Shown in pieces: positions 50,425 to 61,900 of a stretch of DNA of 64,000 nt. The position numbers and the translations under genes were made by a program. The notes beneath the pieces were generated by a model. The model searched no databases and was not told where the DNA came from. It worked only from the letters and a program-made list of their open reading frames with translations. The stretch's first letter is position 1. The number at the start of each line of letters is the position of its first letter. The DNA is from Polyangium jinanense (GTDB lineage: Bacteria; Myxococcota; Polyangia; Polyangiales; Polyangiaceae). Where the stretch lies: NCBI RefSeq assembly GCF_028435365.1, contig NZ_JAGTJJ010000052.1, positions 21,229 through 85,228 on the forward strand, read 5' to 3'.

Positions 50425-51978
50425 TCAGTGTCTCCCCGTCGCGTCCCGCCAGGCGCGAACGAGCTCGTTCACGAATTTGCCGTCGAGGCGCGGCGCTTCG
50501 ACGAACGGCGCGTCGATCTCCACGCCATAACGTCGGAATCTGAAGAAAGGATTCTCGGAGTCCTCGATGCTCCGGAGCTTCAACTCGGGGCTCGCCGGCC
50601 GAAGACCCTGCTTGACGGCCAGCTTCTGCATTTCCGGGCCACGAAGGAAGGTGATCCACTTCTCGGCAGCCGTGCGCTGCTCGGCGGTGAGCGTTCCGTC
50701 GTCGAAGATGACCACGGGATGTTCGTTCACGAGCGTCGGCCGCGGGTACACGACGCGCAGCTCTGCCATCACGTCCGCATGCTTCTCGAACTGCTGAAGA
50801 ACCGTGAAAACGAGCTGCTCCTGCGTCACCACGGCGTCATATCGGCTCGCGCCGAGGTCGAAGATGGCGTCGGTCAAGAGGGGCGCTGACGGGGTGGGGG
50901 GCGGCGCGCCCGCTTCGCATCGCTTGAGCCAGCGCTGGAAAGGCTCCCGCCGCTCCTGGAACGAGCGAGCGAAATCCGCCTCGGCGAGGTCGCCACGCAC
51001 GACCACACCCTCTTTGGCGGGTTCTCCGAGCGCCTGCTTGATGCGCTCCTTGAGCGCGGTCGGCCGGTCGTTCGGAGGCAATGCGTAATCGTAGGCCATG
51101 AGGTAAAGCGCCTCGAGCCCCTCGGCCGAGCGCGTCGGCGACGGGTGCTCGAACTTCGCTCTTCCCCACCGCTTCATGTCGTCCGCCGTCGGAAACGGCG
51201 CGATATAGGCTCGTTGGGACTTCTTGTCGACCCGTCGAGCCGCCGGCGCCGGTTGTTGCGGGAACGCGGCCGGGACGACCGAGCCGTACCAATCGCTCCA
51301 CGTCCCCGGCACCATGTGTTCGAGGGCCATCTCCTCGAGATCCTGCGGGTCCCGTGGCACCCCCGGGCACATCGCATCCATCCACAGCCCCTCGCCACTC
51401 TTGCTTTTTTCGAGGATGGCTTCGAGGACCTCGAGCCGATCTTCCCATATCAAGATCACGAGCGGGGAGCGGGCGAGAGAAACCTGCTTCGTGATGTCGA
51501 TCGGTGATCGTCCGTGGCTCTCCCTCCAGCGCCCATCGAGGTAACGAACGACGAGATCGTCCGCGGGCGACCAGATCGTCGGTTTTACCTCACCCTTCAG
51601 GATGGAGTCGGCTCCCTCGATACCGCCTGCCGCAATCGCCTTGATCTGGATCTTCGGACATATCTTCGCGAACCGAGTCGCGGCCTCGTCGATCCACGCT
51701 TGCTTGTCACTGCTGTACAGCATCTCGACGATGACGGGGTGTCCGTCGTGCGGCGCCAATCCGCACGTCTCGGTCGAGGCCTCGTTCACAACCTTCATGT
51801 CCACGAGCCGTGATGGCTTTGGAAGGTCGGGCACGAACCTGCCACCTCGCGCGAAGAACGTTGCGAAGAGGGCGAACAGACCCGAGGAGATCACAATGTC
51901 GCGAATGGTGAGCCCGAGTGTCGGTTTTTTCGAGCGAGGTTCGTCTTGCTTTCGCGTCGGGGCCACGAGGTCCTCCAT
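50425..51978 (-). CDS. Membrane-anchored extracellular solute-binding protein
   Basis: 517 residues from the ATG at 51978, which shares one base with the upstream stop (TGATG). One TM segment near 28-45 (DIVISSGLFALFATFFARGG) anchors a large binding-protein domain: VIVEMLYSSDKQAWIDEAA, KIQIKAIAAGGIEGADSILK, IWSPADDLVVRYL, SPLVILIWEDRLEVLEAI, TEALYLMAYD-like LEALYLMAYDYALP and DAVVTQEQLVF. It resembles ABC-type SBP_bac_11 proteins seen with VWA domains, but no VWA and no importer genes follow. It may hold the exported peptide or another ligand for the locus. Confidence 0.85.
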   Translation of the reverse strand: MEDLVAPTRKQDEPRSKKPTLGLTIRDIVISSGLFALFATFFARGGRFVPDLPKPSRLVDMKVVNEASTETCGLAPHDGHPVIVEMLYSSDKQAWIDEAATRFAKICPKIQIKAIAAGGIEGADSILKGEVKPTIWSPADDLVVRYLDGRWRESHGRSPIDITKQVSLARSPLVILIWEDRLEVLEAILEKSKSGEGLWMDAMCPGVPRDPQDLEEMALEHMVPGTWSDWYGSVVPAAFPQQPAPAARRVDKKSQRAYIAPFPTADDMKRWGRAKFEHPSPTRSAEGLEALYLMAYDYALPPNDRPTALKERIKQALGEPAKEGVVVRGDLAEADFARSFQERREPFQRWLKRCEAGAPPPTPSAPLLTDAIFDLGASRYDAVVTQEQLVFTVLQQFEKHADVMAELRVVYPRPTLVNEHPVVIFDDGTLTAEQRTAAEKWITFLRGPEMQKLAVKQGLRPASPELKLRSIEDSENPFFRFRRYGVEIDAPFVEAPRLDGKFVNELVRAWRDATGRH

Positions 51979-52703
51979 CAATCGACGTTCGTCGCGGGGG
52001 GAAACGCCGCGTCCACGACCTCCTCCCAGAGCGTCGGCAGCTTGGGGATGTCGGCGGCTGCGACGCGCGCCATGAGCTCGTCGCGGGAGGAGACGCCGAA
52101 CTTCCGGACGTACGCGCGCAGGCACTCCGGGCGCGAGAACAAGAACATCAGATCGGTGAGCTGCATCGAGCGAATCACCAGCATCGGGTGCGGTGCCTCG
52201 AGCGGGCGGTAATCGGGGTTGTGCAAGCCGGGCTCGAGGCAGCCGGGGTAGAATTGACCTATCATCAAGCCCTGGGCAGTGATCTCGGGCTTCAGCGCCT
52301 CGTGCACGGGGTCGATCAGCAGCGGCCCCCCGTCGTGGGGCAGCTCCGGAAACAAGGTCAGAATGGCGCGGAACTCGCGGCCGACCTCGGTGGCGGGTGG
52401 CAGCGTCGGAAAGCGTGCCGCAAGCGCGCGCAGCACCGGCTCCACGGCAGCCGGGCGGAGCTCGCCCTGGTAGACATGAAAACGGATGGACCGAAAGCGG
52501 GTCAGGGCAGGCCCGACGAAGGGACACACATGGCCCTTGCGACCGATCAGCGGATTCGGCTTGGCGATGGAGGTTTGGAGCCAAGCCAGCACCTCGAGCA
52601 GCTGCGCGCGGGCAGCCGCCGGCAGACCGGCGCTCTGCTCGACGAGCTGATTGGCGCTGATCAATACAGGCTCATTGGCCAATGTCTCGATGCTCGGGTT
52701 CAT
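51978..52703 (-). CDS. DUF6875-like protein (NRPS-linked)
   Basis: 241 residues from the ATG at 52703, overlapping the exporter stop by 4 nt. Soluble, mixed alpha/beta, with GRKGHVCPFVGPALTRFRSI, RFHVYQGELRPAAVEPVL, FPELPHDGGPLLIDPVHEAL, GLMIGQFYPGCLEPGLHN, PHPMLVIRSMQLTDLMFL and RPECLRAYVRKFG. This is the pattern of a conserved family that occurs beside NRPS and other secondary-metabolite genes. The two Cys and the His are probably conserved, but the function is unknown; tailoring or substrate supply is conceivable. The family name is from memory and should be checked. Confidence 0.6.
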   Translation of the reverse strand: MNPSIETLANEPVLISANQLVEQSAGLPAAARAQLLEVLAWLQTSIAKPNPLIGRKGHVCPFVGPALTRFRSIRFHVYQGELRPAAVEPVLRALAARFPTLPPATEVGREFRAILTLFPELPHDGGPLLIDPVHEALKPEITAQGLMIGQFYPGCLEPGLHNPDYRPLEAPHPMLVIRSMQLTDLMFLFSRPECLRAYVRKFGVSSRDELMARVAAADIPKLPTLWEEVVDAAFPPATNVD

Positions 52704-54325
52704 GCGCGTTCCACAGACCGAATACGGCCATACTCCATGGTGATCACTCGATCCGCACAGTGGAAGAATCGGTCGTCGTGGGTGACTGCAATGACCGTCT
52801 TCCCCCGCTGCTTCAACGCCGGCAAAATCTCTTCGTAGAAGTAGGCGCGGAACTCGGGGTCCTGATCTGCGGCCCATTCGTCGAACACACAGATGGGCCG
52901 GTCCTCGAGGAGCGCCACGATCATGGCCAGGCGCTTGCGCTGTCCGGTGGAGAGATTGCGGTTCGTGAAACCCTTGTTCTCGAACGACGTCTTCTGCTGG
53001 AGATCCATCTGCGCGATGAGCCGGTGTACGGCCGCCGGGTCGACGTCGAGCAGCCCATAGAGCTTGGCGAACAGGTGGAAGTCCGAGTAGATGGCCGAGA
53101 TCTTCTCGCGATATGCGGCCACGTTGCTGGAATCGACGCGTATCCCGCCGACCAGGAGCTCGCCGCCCGTCGGCGGATACAGCCCCGTGAGCACCTTGAG
53201 GGCCGTCGACTTGCCGCTCCCATTTCCGCCGACGATGAACACGATCTCGCCTTCCGCGATGTCGACGTCGAGGGGACCGATGCGGAACGCGCCGTCGCCG
53301 TCATCGGAAACGTATTCGAATTCGATGCCGCGCCCAGCGATCGCGCCGAATCCACCTTTCCACGCGTCCTCGACGTCCAGCGCGATTCGTGTCTCCTGGA
53401 TGGCCTTGTCGAGCTTTTCCTCCAGCGTCCGCGCCCTGGAAAGCGCCACATTCGAGCGGATGTATGCGGGCGCCCCCGTGATCAGCACGGTCATGGGTCC
53501 CCAAAGGAACAGAATGGCCGCGACGATGCTGACCAGCGCAGAGGACTCCACGTCGATGTGCTGCGGAATGACGAGGACGATGACGCCGAGCAGCGCATAG
53601 AGGTTGCTGCTGGCGAAGATGAAGTTGTCGCTGTTCATCTCGCCGGACTTCAGGTTGAAGCCCCGCAATACCTCCGACGACCGCTCGATGTCGGTGCAGA
53701 TGTCGCGACCGCGCCGGCGGCTGAGCTTGACCTCCTTGAAGCCCTTCAGCAGGTCCGTGAGCTTTTCGAAGAACGCGACGCGGGCGTCCCCGAGCCGCTG
53801 CAGATAGCGCTCGAGCTCCTTGGCCCTGCCTCGATACGTCACGTAGCCGATGGTGAGCAGGAACGTGACGGCGATGAACGTCGGCAAGGAGATCCAGGCG
53901 ATGTACAGCACCGCGAACGCCAGGATGAGGGCCGCTTGCAAGAACGCCGATATCAGCGGCCCGTAATTGGACACGACGCTCAGGTTCTCCGTGATCCCGT
54001 CGTAGATCTCCGCGGTGCCAATGCGCTCGACCCCCTGAATGTCCGCCTTCTCGAGCTTGTCGACGATGCTGATCTTGATTCGGTGCAGCGCCGATTCCAC
54101 GACCGTGGCCGTCCGGTAGTACACGTACTTGGCGCTGAGATAATGGCCGACGACGACGAGCGCGAAGAGACCGGCCGCCGGCAGCCCCGAAAGCTTCGGC
54201 GCGCTGGCGACGACGTTCGCCCCGATGAGCACGAACATGCTCGTGGCGCCCGCCACGCACGCCGCCATGAGAATGCGACGGCGCTCGCCCCCCGCCTCCT
54301 GGGTGATGAGATCGACGATCGTCAA
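52700..54325 (-). CDS. Cyclic peptide export ABC half-transporter (PvdE/SyrD-like), second copy
   Basis: 541 residues from a TTG at 54325, which forms a TTGA overlap with the preceding gene; an upstream start would overlap that gene further. The membrane domain has six TM segments (GANVVASAPKLSGLPAAGLF, IAWISLPTFIAVTFLLTIGY). The NBD has Walker A GGNGSGKST, signature LSTGQRKRL, Walker B ICVFDEWAADQD and switch VTHDD. This corresponds to the TIGR01194 cyclic-peptide transporter family. It is about 45% similar in layout to the first copy, so a heterodimeric exporter of the NRPS product is likely. Confidence 0.9.
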   Translation of the reverse strand: MTIVDLITQEAGGERRRILMAACVAGATSMFVLIGANVVASAPKLSGLPAAGLFALVVVGHYLSAKYVYYRTATVVESALHRIKISIVDKLEKADIQGVERIGTAEIYDGITENLSVVSNYGPLISAFLQAALILAFAVLYIAWISLPTFIAVTFLLTIGYVTYRGRAKELERYLQRLGDARVAFFEKLTDLLKGFKEVKLSRRRGRDICTDIERSSEVLRGFNLKSGEMNSDNFIFASSNLYALLGVIVLVIPQHIDVESSALVSIVAAILFLWGPMTVLITGAPAYIRSNVALSRARTLEEKLDKAIQETRIALDVEDAWKGGFGAIAGRGIEFEYVSDDGDGAFRIGPLDVDIAEGEIVFIVGGNGSGKSTALKVLTGLYPPTGGELLVGGIRVDSSNVAAYREKISAIYSDFHLFAKLYGLLDVDPAAVHRLIAQMDLQQKTSFENKGFTNRNLSTGQRKRLAMIVALLEDRPICVFDEWAADQDPEFRAYFYEEILPALKQRGKTVIAVTHDDRFFHCADRVITMEYGRIRSVERA

Positions 54326-55953
54326 GGCGCATCCATCCGGGGGGTCGCCTGGACCTTCCCGTAGCTCAGCTTGATGACGCGGTCCGCGCAATGAAAGTAG
54401 CGATCATCGTGGGTGACGGCGATGACCGTCTTGCCCCGGCCCTTCAGCGCGGGCACGAGCTCCTCGTAGAAGTACCTGCGGAATCCAGGATCCTGATCGG
54501 CGGCCCACTCGTCGAATACGTAAACGGGGCGGTCCTCGAGGAGCGTCATGATCGTGTAGAGGCGCCTGCGCTGGCCGGTCGATAGCGTGCGCCGGGTAAA
54601 TTGCTGCGCCTCGAAAGAGGTCTTCCCCTCGAGGCCCATTTGCGCGAGCAGCGCGCGCACCGCCTCCGGCTCCGCGTCCAGCATGCCATAGAGCTTGGAG
54701 AAGAGGTGGAAGTCCGAATAGATCGCCGAAATCATCTCACGGTACGCGGCCACGTTCTCCGGCTGGACGAGGACGCCGCCGACGCGCAGCTCTCCGCCGC
54801 TCCGCGGGTAGAGCCCCGTGAGCACCTTGAGCAGCGTCGATTTGCCGCTCCCATTCCCACCGACGAGGAAGACGACCTCACCCGGCTCGATATCGAGGCT
54901 CAGGGGGCCGACGCGGAAGCTCCTGTCTCCGTTGCCTGTGGGATACTCGTACACGATATCGCGTGTCGAGAGTGTGCCGATGCGACCGTTCCACGGATCC
55001 TCGGTCTTCTGGACGGCCGCTCGCTCGACGGCCTCATCGAGCTTCCCCTCCAGCGTCCGGATCTGTTCGAATGCGACGCTGGAGCGGAACACCGCATTGA
55101 GCCCTCCGGCCACGCTGGTGAAGGGGCCCCAGACGAACGCGGTGCACGTGACCAGGCTGGCCATGGTCTCGGCATCCACGTCGACGTACCTGGGCATGGT
55201 GAAGATGACCGCCCCCAGCAGGATGTACAGGACGCAGTTGGGCATGACCAAGACGCCGCTGAGCCCCTCGGCCGTCCTCACGGCGCCAATGCGGAGGGAT
55301 TCGGCCATCCCCACGATATCGTCGTGGATCTCACGCCCGCGCCGACGGCTGAATTTGGCTTCTTTGAAGCCTTTCAGCAGATCCATGACCATGTCGAAGA
55401 GCTCGAGCCGTAGCTGCCCCATCTGGCGCAGCACATCGACGACCTCTTCGAATCTGTATTGAACGATGAAGAACCCGAACACCAGCATGAGCGCGATCAG
55501 CGCGAAGGCTGGCAGCGAGATCCACGCAATGTAAACGAGCCCGAACACGAGGACGAAGAGCGCCTGCAGGAAGCTCCCGAGCACCCACCCTTGCTCCGAC
55601 ACGACGGACATGTTTTCCGTGACGCGATCGAAGATCTCTGCGGTCCCGACGCGCTCGAGCCCCTCGAGCTCCGTTCGCTCGATCTTCTCGACAATCCTCG
55701 TCCTGACGCGGTGGAGCACAGCTTCGACGAGGGACGTCGTCCGGTGATACGTCGCTCGAGCACCGAGGACGTAGAGGGCCATCGTCAACCCGAACAGGAA
55801 AAGCGCCCGCAGGTCCGCCTGCTCCGGGGACCCGGCGAGGACATTGGCGCCGACGAGGAGGAGCGCGTTTGCGATACCCCCCATCGTCGCGACGGCGAAA
55901 ATCGAAGCCCGCTGCCCCTTCGCCTCCTCGAGGAGAAGGTCTATGACGTACAT
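54322..55953 (-). CDS. Cyclic peptide export ABC half-transporter (PvdE/SyrD-like), first copy
   Basis: 543 residues from the ATG at 55953, which overlaps the NRPS 3' end by 13 nt. Six TM segments and an intracellular loop with DLLKGFKEAKFSRRRGREIH. The NBD has GGNGSGKST, LSTGQRRRL, VYVFDEWAADQD and VTHDD, and the family's conserved ISAIYSDFHLFSKLYG. The gene order NRPS, this, second copy and the overlaps mean that export genes are translated with the synthetase. The two half-transporters differ enough to pair as a heterodimer. Confidence 0.92.
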   Translation of the reverse strand: MYVIDLLLEEAKGQRASIFAVATMGGIANALLLVGANVLAGSPEQADLRALFLFGLTMALYVLGARATYHRTTSLVEAVLHRVRTRIVEKIERTELEGLERVGTAEIFDRVTENMSVVSEQGWVLGSFLQALFVLVFGLVYIAWISLPAFALIALMLVFGFFIVQYRFEEVVDVLRQMGQLRLELFDMVMDLLKGFKEAKFSRRRGREIHDDIVGMAESLRIGAVRTAEGLSGVLVMPNCVLYILLGAVIFTMPRYVDVDAETMASLVTCTAFVWGPFTSVAGGLNAVFRSSVAFEQIRTLEGKLDEAVERAAVQKTEDPWNGRIGTLSTRDIVYEYPTGNGDRSFRVGPLSLDIEPGEVVFLVGGNGSGKSTLLKVLTGLYPRSGGELRVGGVLVQPENVAAYREMISAIYSDFHLFSKLYGMLDAEPEAVRALLAQMGLEGKTSFEAQQFTRRTLSTGQRRRLYTIMTLLEDRPVYVFDEWAADQDPGFRRYFYEELVPALKGRGKTVIAVTHDDRYFHCADRVIKLSYGKVQATPRMDAP

Positions 55954-58900
55954 TGCTGCCCCGCGATCGTGCGTGAGGTGCAGTGCGCGATGAGGCGTCG
56001 CAGCGACGAGAGGACCCTTTCCGCGATCCTCTCCACCGTCGATTTCTCGTACATCGCGGGGCTGTAACCCCACGTGAGCCGCAGGCGTCCTTGCATCACG
56101 ATGGCACTCAACGTGAGCTCATGAAACAACGCCATGTTCGGGCTCGCGCTCGTGTGCTCCGTCCCCGCGAATTCCCAGGTCGAGCCTGCCTCATGCTGCC
56201 CGAGATAGTTGAACAGCACCGGCATTGGCACGGTGAGCGACGCGCGTACGGCCGCGTCCGGGTGCGCATATCGCAGCCAGCCGTATCCCACGCCCCGCCC
56301 CGGCACCGACCGGAGCTGCTCCTTCACGCCATTCAGCAGCAGAGCAGGATCTTCCTCCGAAGGCACGCGCAGCGAGAGCGGGAATAGCGACGAGAACCAC
56401 CCCACGGTGCGGGACACGTCGACGTCCTCCACCACGGGCTCGCGACCATGATGCTGCAGTGCCACGCAGACCGTATCCGTCCCGGAGGACGCACTCATTC
56501 CCTCTGCGAATGCCGACAAAAGGACCGCATGGATCTCCGTTCCACCAGCCGATCCCACGTCGTGGAGGAGCGCACGGGTCTCTGCCGGAGACAACTCCAC
56601 CTCCAGGGTGCAGCTATCGCCGAAGGTCCCCACCGCGCCATCGTGGTCCCGCGCGCCCGGCGTCACGCTGCCGGCGCATTGCGCCTGCCAATACTGGAGC
56701 TGCTCCGAGAAGCCGCCGCCCCCGACAAACGCGTGCAATCGCTCGGACCACCGGCGAAGGGATGTCGTCTTGGGTCCGAGATTCGGCGTCTGCCCCGCGA
56801 TCAATGCGTCGCAGGCGCGCTCCACGTCCTCGCACACGATGCGCCATGACACGATGTCTGTGACGAGGTGGTGCATGGCGAGGAGCAGCCGCGCCCCGCC
56901 TTCGCCCAGATCCAGCCACGCAGCGCGGAAGATCGGGCCGCTGGACAGGTTCATGCCCCGTTGCAGGACCTCCGCTGCCTTTTTTACGGCGGCATCACGG
57001 GCCGAGGGCGGAAGCGACGATAGGTCCACCCGCTCGAGCACCAGAGTCGCCCCCTCCTCGTGCTCCTGCACCCACCCGGCGTCGGTGCGACGATACCGGA
57101 GCCGCAATGCGTCGTGCTGCTGCGCGAGGATCCGCAGCGCCTCTGCGGCGATCTCCGGCGATAGCGCGGGCGGCGGCGTCCACGACATCGCCGGACTGAA
57201 ATGATGGGCGTCCTCGGGATCTCGATCCAGGAACCAATGCTGGATCGGCGTCAGCGGGACCGTCCCGGTCACGGCGCCCTGCTCCACGAGGACCGCGCTC
57301 TCTTTGCGCGCCGCCTGCGCGAGCTGCGCCACCGTCTGGTGCGCGAACAGGTCGCGCACGGTCAGGTGGAGGCCAGCTCGTTTGGCGCGACCTATCACGT
57401 GGATTGCGAGGATCGAGTCCCCTCCGAGCGTGAAGAAGTTATCGTGGATCCCGACGGGCGAGATCTGCAGCACCTCGGACCACAGCTCGGCGAGCGCGCG
57501 CTCCGTCTCGGTCTGCGGTGCCACGTACGAGGTTTCCGCCGCGCTACGCGTCATCTCCGGTGCCGGCAGCGCCTTGCGATCAACCTTGCCGCTGGGATTC
57601 AGCGGCAGCGCCGTCAGCCGCACGAATACAGAGGGGACCATGTACGCGGGCAGCGAGGCCTGAAGGTGCTCGCGCAGCGTGCCCTCCGTACATTCGCCTT
57701 CCCCGGCCACCACGTACGCGACCAGCCGTTTGTCGCCGGACGAGGACTCCCATGCGACCACGGCGCACGCTCGCACCGCCGGGTGGGACGACAGCACCGC
57801 CTCGATTTCGCCGAGCTCGATGCGGAAACCCCGGATCTTCACCTGGTGATCGATACGCCCGAGGAACTCCAGCTCTCCGTTCGCGTCCCATCGGGCGAGG
57901 TCACCGGTGCGGTACATCCGCGCCCCGGGCACATTCGAGAACGGGTCAGGGACGAAGCGCTCCGCTGTCAGTCCGGGGCGCCCGAGATAGCCGCGTGCGA
58001 GCCCGTCCCCCGCGATGTACAGCTCCCCAGGAATGCCCACCGGGACCTGCATCAGGTTTCGGTCGACCACGTGGAGCTGCGTATTGGCGATACCTCGGCC
58101 GATCCGGACGTAGCTCTGCTCGGCGTCGACGCGATAATGAGCAGACCAGATCGTGGTCTCCGTCGGCCCATACACGTTCCTGACCGAGGATGCCCGGAGT
58201 GCGAGCTTGGCCGCGAGATCCGGCGTCATTGCTTCCCCGCCGCACAGCACCTGCAGGGGCCTTCCGCCCTTCCAGCCTGCGTCGAGTACCATGCGCCATG
58301 TCGCAGGCGTTGCCTGCATCATCGTCGCGCGCTCCAGGGCTCTCACCAGCGCTTCGCCGTTGCTCGCGTCTTCCTGCGACGCGAGGTGGACCGAGGCTCC
58401 CCGGAGCAAGGGCATGAACAGCTCAAGCCCGGCGATATCAAAGGACAGCGACGTGACGGCCTGCATCACGTCCCGGGGCCCGACCTCCATCTTTTCGGCG
58501 AAATCGTGGAGCAGGTTCGTCAGCGCGCCGTGCAGAACCTGGACGCCTTTGGGCCTCCCCGTCGAGCCTGACGTGTAGATGACGTAAGCCGCGTTCTCCG
58601 GCACGACCTGGGCGCCGGGAGACGTGAGCGGCTGCTCCTGCCAAGGGGGCACGCTCGCATCGAGGTGTACCGTGACAAACGCGTGCGCGGAAAGGCTGCC
58701 CTCGAGGCGCTCCTGGGTGAGCAGCACCGCGGGCCGCGCGTCCGTCAGCATGTAGGCCAGCCGCTCCCGCGGATAGTTTGGGTCGAGCGGCACGTACGCG
58801 CCGCCCGCCTTGAGGATGCCGAGCAGCCCCACCACCATTTCCAGCGAACGCTCGACGCATAGCCCCACCAGCACCTCCGGGCCCACGCCCAGCGCGCGCA

Positions 58901-61900
58901 GGTAATGAGCCAACTGATTCGAGCGCTGGTCGAGCTCCCGGTAGGTGAGCTCTTGCTCAGCGAATACCAATGCCACCGCGTCGGGGGTTCGTGCGGCCTG
59001 CTCCTCGAAGAGGTCGTGAATGCACTTGCCCTCGGGATACGCGGCCGCCGTATCGTTCCAGGTCGCGAGCTGCCCGTGCTCCGCCTCGGTCAGGAAGGCA
59101 AGCTCGGACAGGGGGTTGTCAGGGTGCGCCACCACGTCGAGGAGCAGGGTGCAGAGGTGCTCGCTCAGCCGCTTCGCCGCGGCTTCGTCCACCCGTGTCG
59201 TGTCATAGGCCAGGTGGATGCTGGTCCCTTCCGCGTCACGGGCCACGGCGAACACCAGTGCGTTTTTCGCGGTTGTCACACCGGGAGACACCGCTTCGAG
59301 GTGCGGCGACCACCCCGCCGCGATCCCGGCGTGCGGCGCTGATACCTCGAAGAGGAGCACGTCATACAGCGGGTTCTCATCGCCGTGCCTGGACAACCCC
59401 TGGTCCTGCACCACCACGTCGAACGGCAATGCCTGATGCTCGTAGACCTCCACGGACGTGCGCCTCGCAGACGAGAGCAAGTCGATGAATGTCGGATTTT
59501 CCGAAAGGTCGGTCCGCAGCACGACCGTGTTCGTGAAGAAGCCCAGGAGGCTTTCCGCGCCCGGCACTTCGCGGTTCGCGATCACCGCGCCGAGCCCGAA
59601 GTCCTTCTGTCCGCTGTAGCGCGACAGGATGGCCGTGAGGACGGCATACCAGGCCATGAACGGCGTGCAGCCGTGGTCCCGCGCGAGCGCCGAGAGCGCG
59701 CTGCTCGCATGCTGAGGAATGCGGAGCATTACGCTCGCTTCGGGGCCAGGGCCGCCCTCCGAAGCGGGGCGAAGAATGGGCAACTGGAGCCGCGGCACGC
59801 CGGTGAGTTGGTCTTTCCAGTACGCTCGCGAGACCCCGAAGCCGCCACCCGTGAGCGCCTCCTGCTCCGCCCGTGCATAATCGGCGAACTGGTATGAAAG
59901 CGCCGGCAGACTCGGCGCCTCGCCGCGCCAGCACGCCTCGTACAGGCGCGAGAGCTCGGAGAGCAGCACGCCGCAGGACCATTCGTCGGTGATGATGTGG
60001 TGCTGGAGGACGAGCACGACATGGTGCTTGGCGGCCATGCTTACGACGAGGACCCGCGTCAGCGGTCCGGCACCGAGGTCGAAACGAATGCCGATTTCGG
60101 CCTCCAGGAGCGCGCGCAAGGCGGCTTCCCGCGCGGCTTCTGGCAGGGCCGAGACGTCCTCCACGCGCACCGGAATCGATCCGCTCTTCGCCACGACCCG
60201 CCTCGGCACGCCGTCGACCTCGGGATAGGTCGTGCGCAGGATCTCGTGCCGCTCCGCGAGCAATGCCACGCTTTGGCGCAGCGCCTGCTCCGAGAGCGCG
60301 CCTCGAATGACGAACATCTGCGGGACCTGGTACGACAGCGCTTCGGGCGAGAGTTTGTCGACGAACCACATCCGCCGCTCGGTCCCCGAGAGGCCGGCGT
60401 ATGCAGGCTCGGCCGCGCCGCGCGGCGAGGGGGAAACCGCGACCACGGGCGCCGAGCGCTTCTCCATCCCGTCCAGCGACGCCGCCAGGGCCGCCACCGT
60501 CGATTGCTGAAACAGTGTGGCCACGGTCAGCCCGAGCCCGAGCCGCGCTTTCACCGCGGACACGAGGCGCACCGCCAAAAGCGAGTGGCCGCCGAGCAGG
60601 AAGAAATCGCCGTGCGCGCCGATGGGCCGCACCTCGAGCAGTTCTTCCCAGATGGCCACGAGCGCGCGCTCCGTATTGGTCCGCGGCGCCACGTACGCTG
60701 TCTCCGCGCCGCGCGTCGCCTCGGGCGACGGCAGCGCTTTGCGGTCCACCTTGCCGTTCGCAGAGAGCGGCAGTTTGTCGAGGAACACAAACGCCGACGG
60801 CGTCATGTACTCCGGCAATCGCGCGCGGATCCACTCTCGCAGATCGCTTGCCGTGCACGCGCCGTCCTTCGCCACCACGTAGGCGACGAGGCGCTTGTCC
60901 CCCGGCGCATCTTCACGCGCCACGACGACGCACGACGCCACCGCGGCGTGTGAGGAGAGCGCCGCCTCGATTTCGCCGGTCTCGACGCGGAACCCTCGAA
61001 TCTTCACCTGGTGGTCGGCGCGGCCCAAAAACTCGAGTTCGCCGTCCTCGTTCCAGCGCGCGAGATCCCCGGTGCAGTACATCCGGGCGCCAGGCTCCTT
61101 CGAGAAGGGATCCGGGACGAACCGCTCCGCCGTCATGCCGGGACGATTCAGATAACCACGCGCCAGGCCCACCCCGGCGAGGTGGAGCTCACCGGCCATT
61201 TCGATGGGGACCTGCCTCTTCGCGCCATCGAGCACGTAGATATGCACGCCGTGAATCGGTCGACCGATCGAAAAATTCTCCGGTCGCTCCGGATCGAAAT
61301 AGGCCTGTGCCCCGAAAATGCTGAACTCGGTAGGGCCGTAGGAGTTCAGCACCCTCCGGCCCTTCGCCCACTGCGCGACGAGCGCGGGGGAGGTCGTGTC
61401 GCCCGCCAGGGTGATATGGCGGAGATGGGGCGCGCGGCAGTTCAGCACGCGCAGCATCGCGGGCGGAATGAACGACACGGTGATCCCCCGATTGTCCAGG
61501 CACTCCGCAATGCCCTCGACCGCGCCGTAGGCATTGCTCGGTAGCACGCACGCGGCGCCGTTGCAGAGCGATATCATCCAGTCGATGATCGCCCCGTCGA
61601 ACGCCACCGCTGCGCTCTGGAGCACACGATCGCTCGGATGGATCACGAACTGCTCGCGCTGGAATGCCACACGCGCGGCGAGCCCCCGGTGCTCGTTGAC
61701 GACCGGCTTGGGTTTGCCCGTGGAGCCAGAGGTGAACACCACGTAATTCGCATGCTCGGGCCTGACGCCGCTCTCGGGGGGCGTGGCCGGCAGCGACGCC
61801 CATTGCGACGCGTCCGCGTCGAGGCGCACCACCGTCACGCCGGACGCCGTGAAGCGGTTTTCGATGTCCGAGTGCGTCAGCAGGACCGGCGCCTGCGCTT

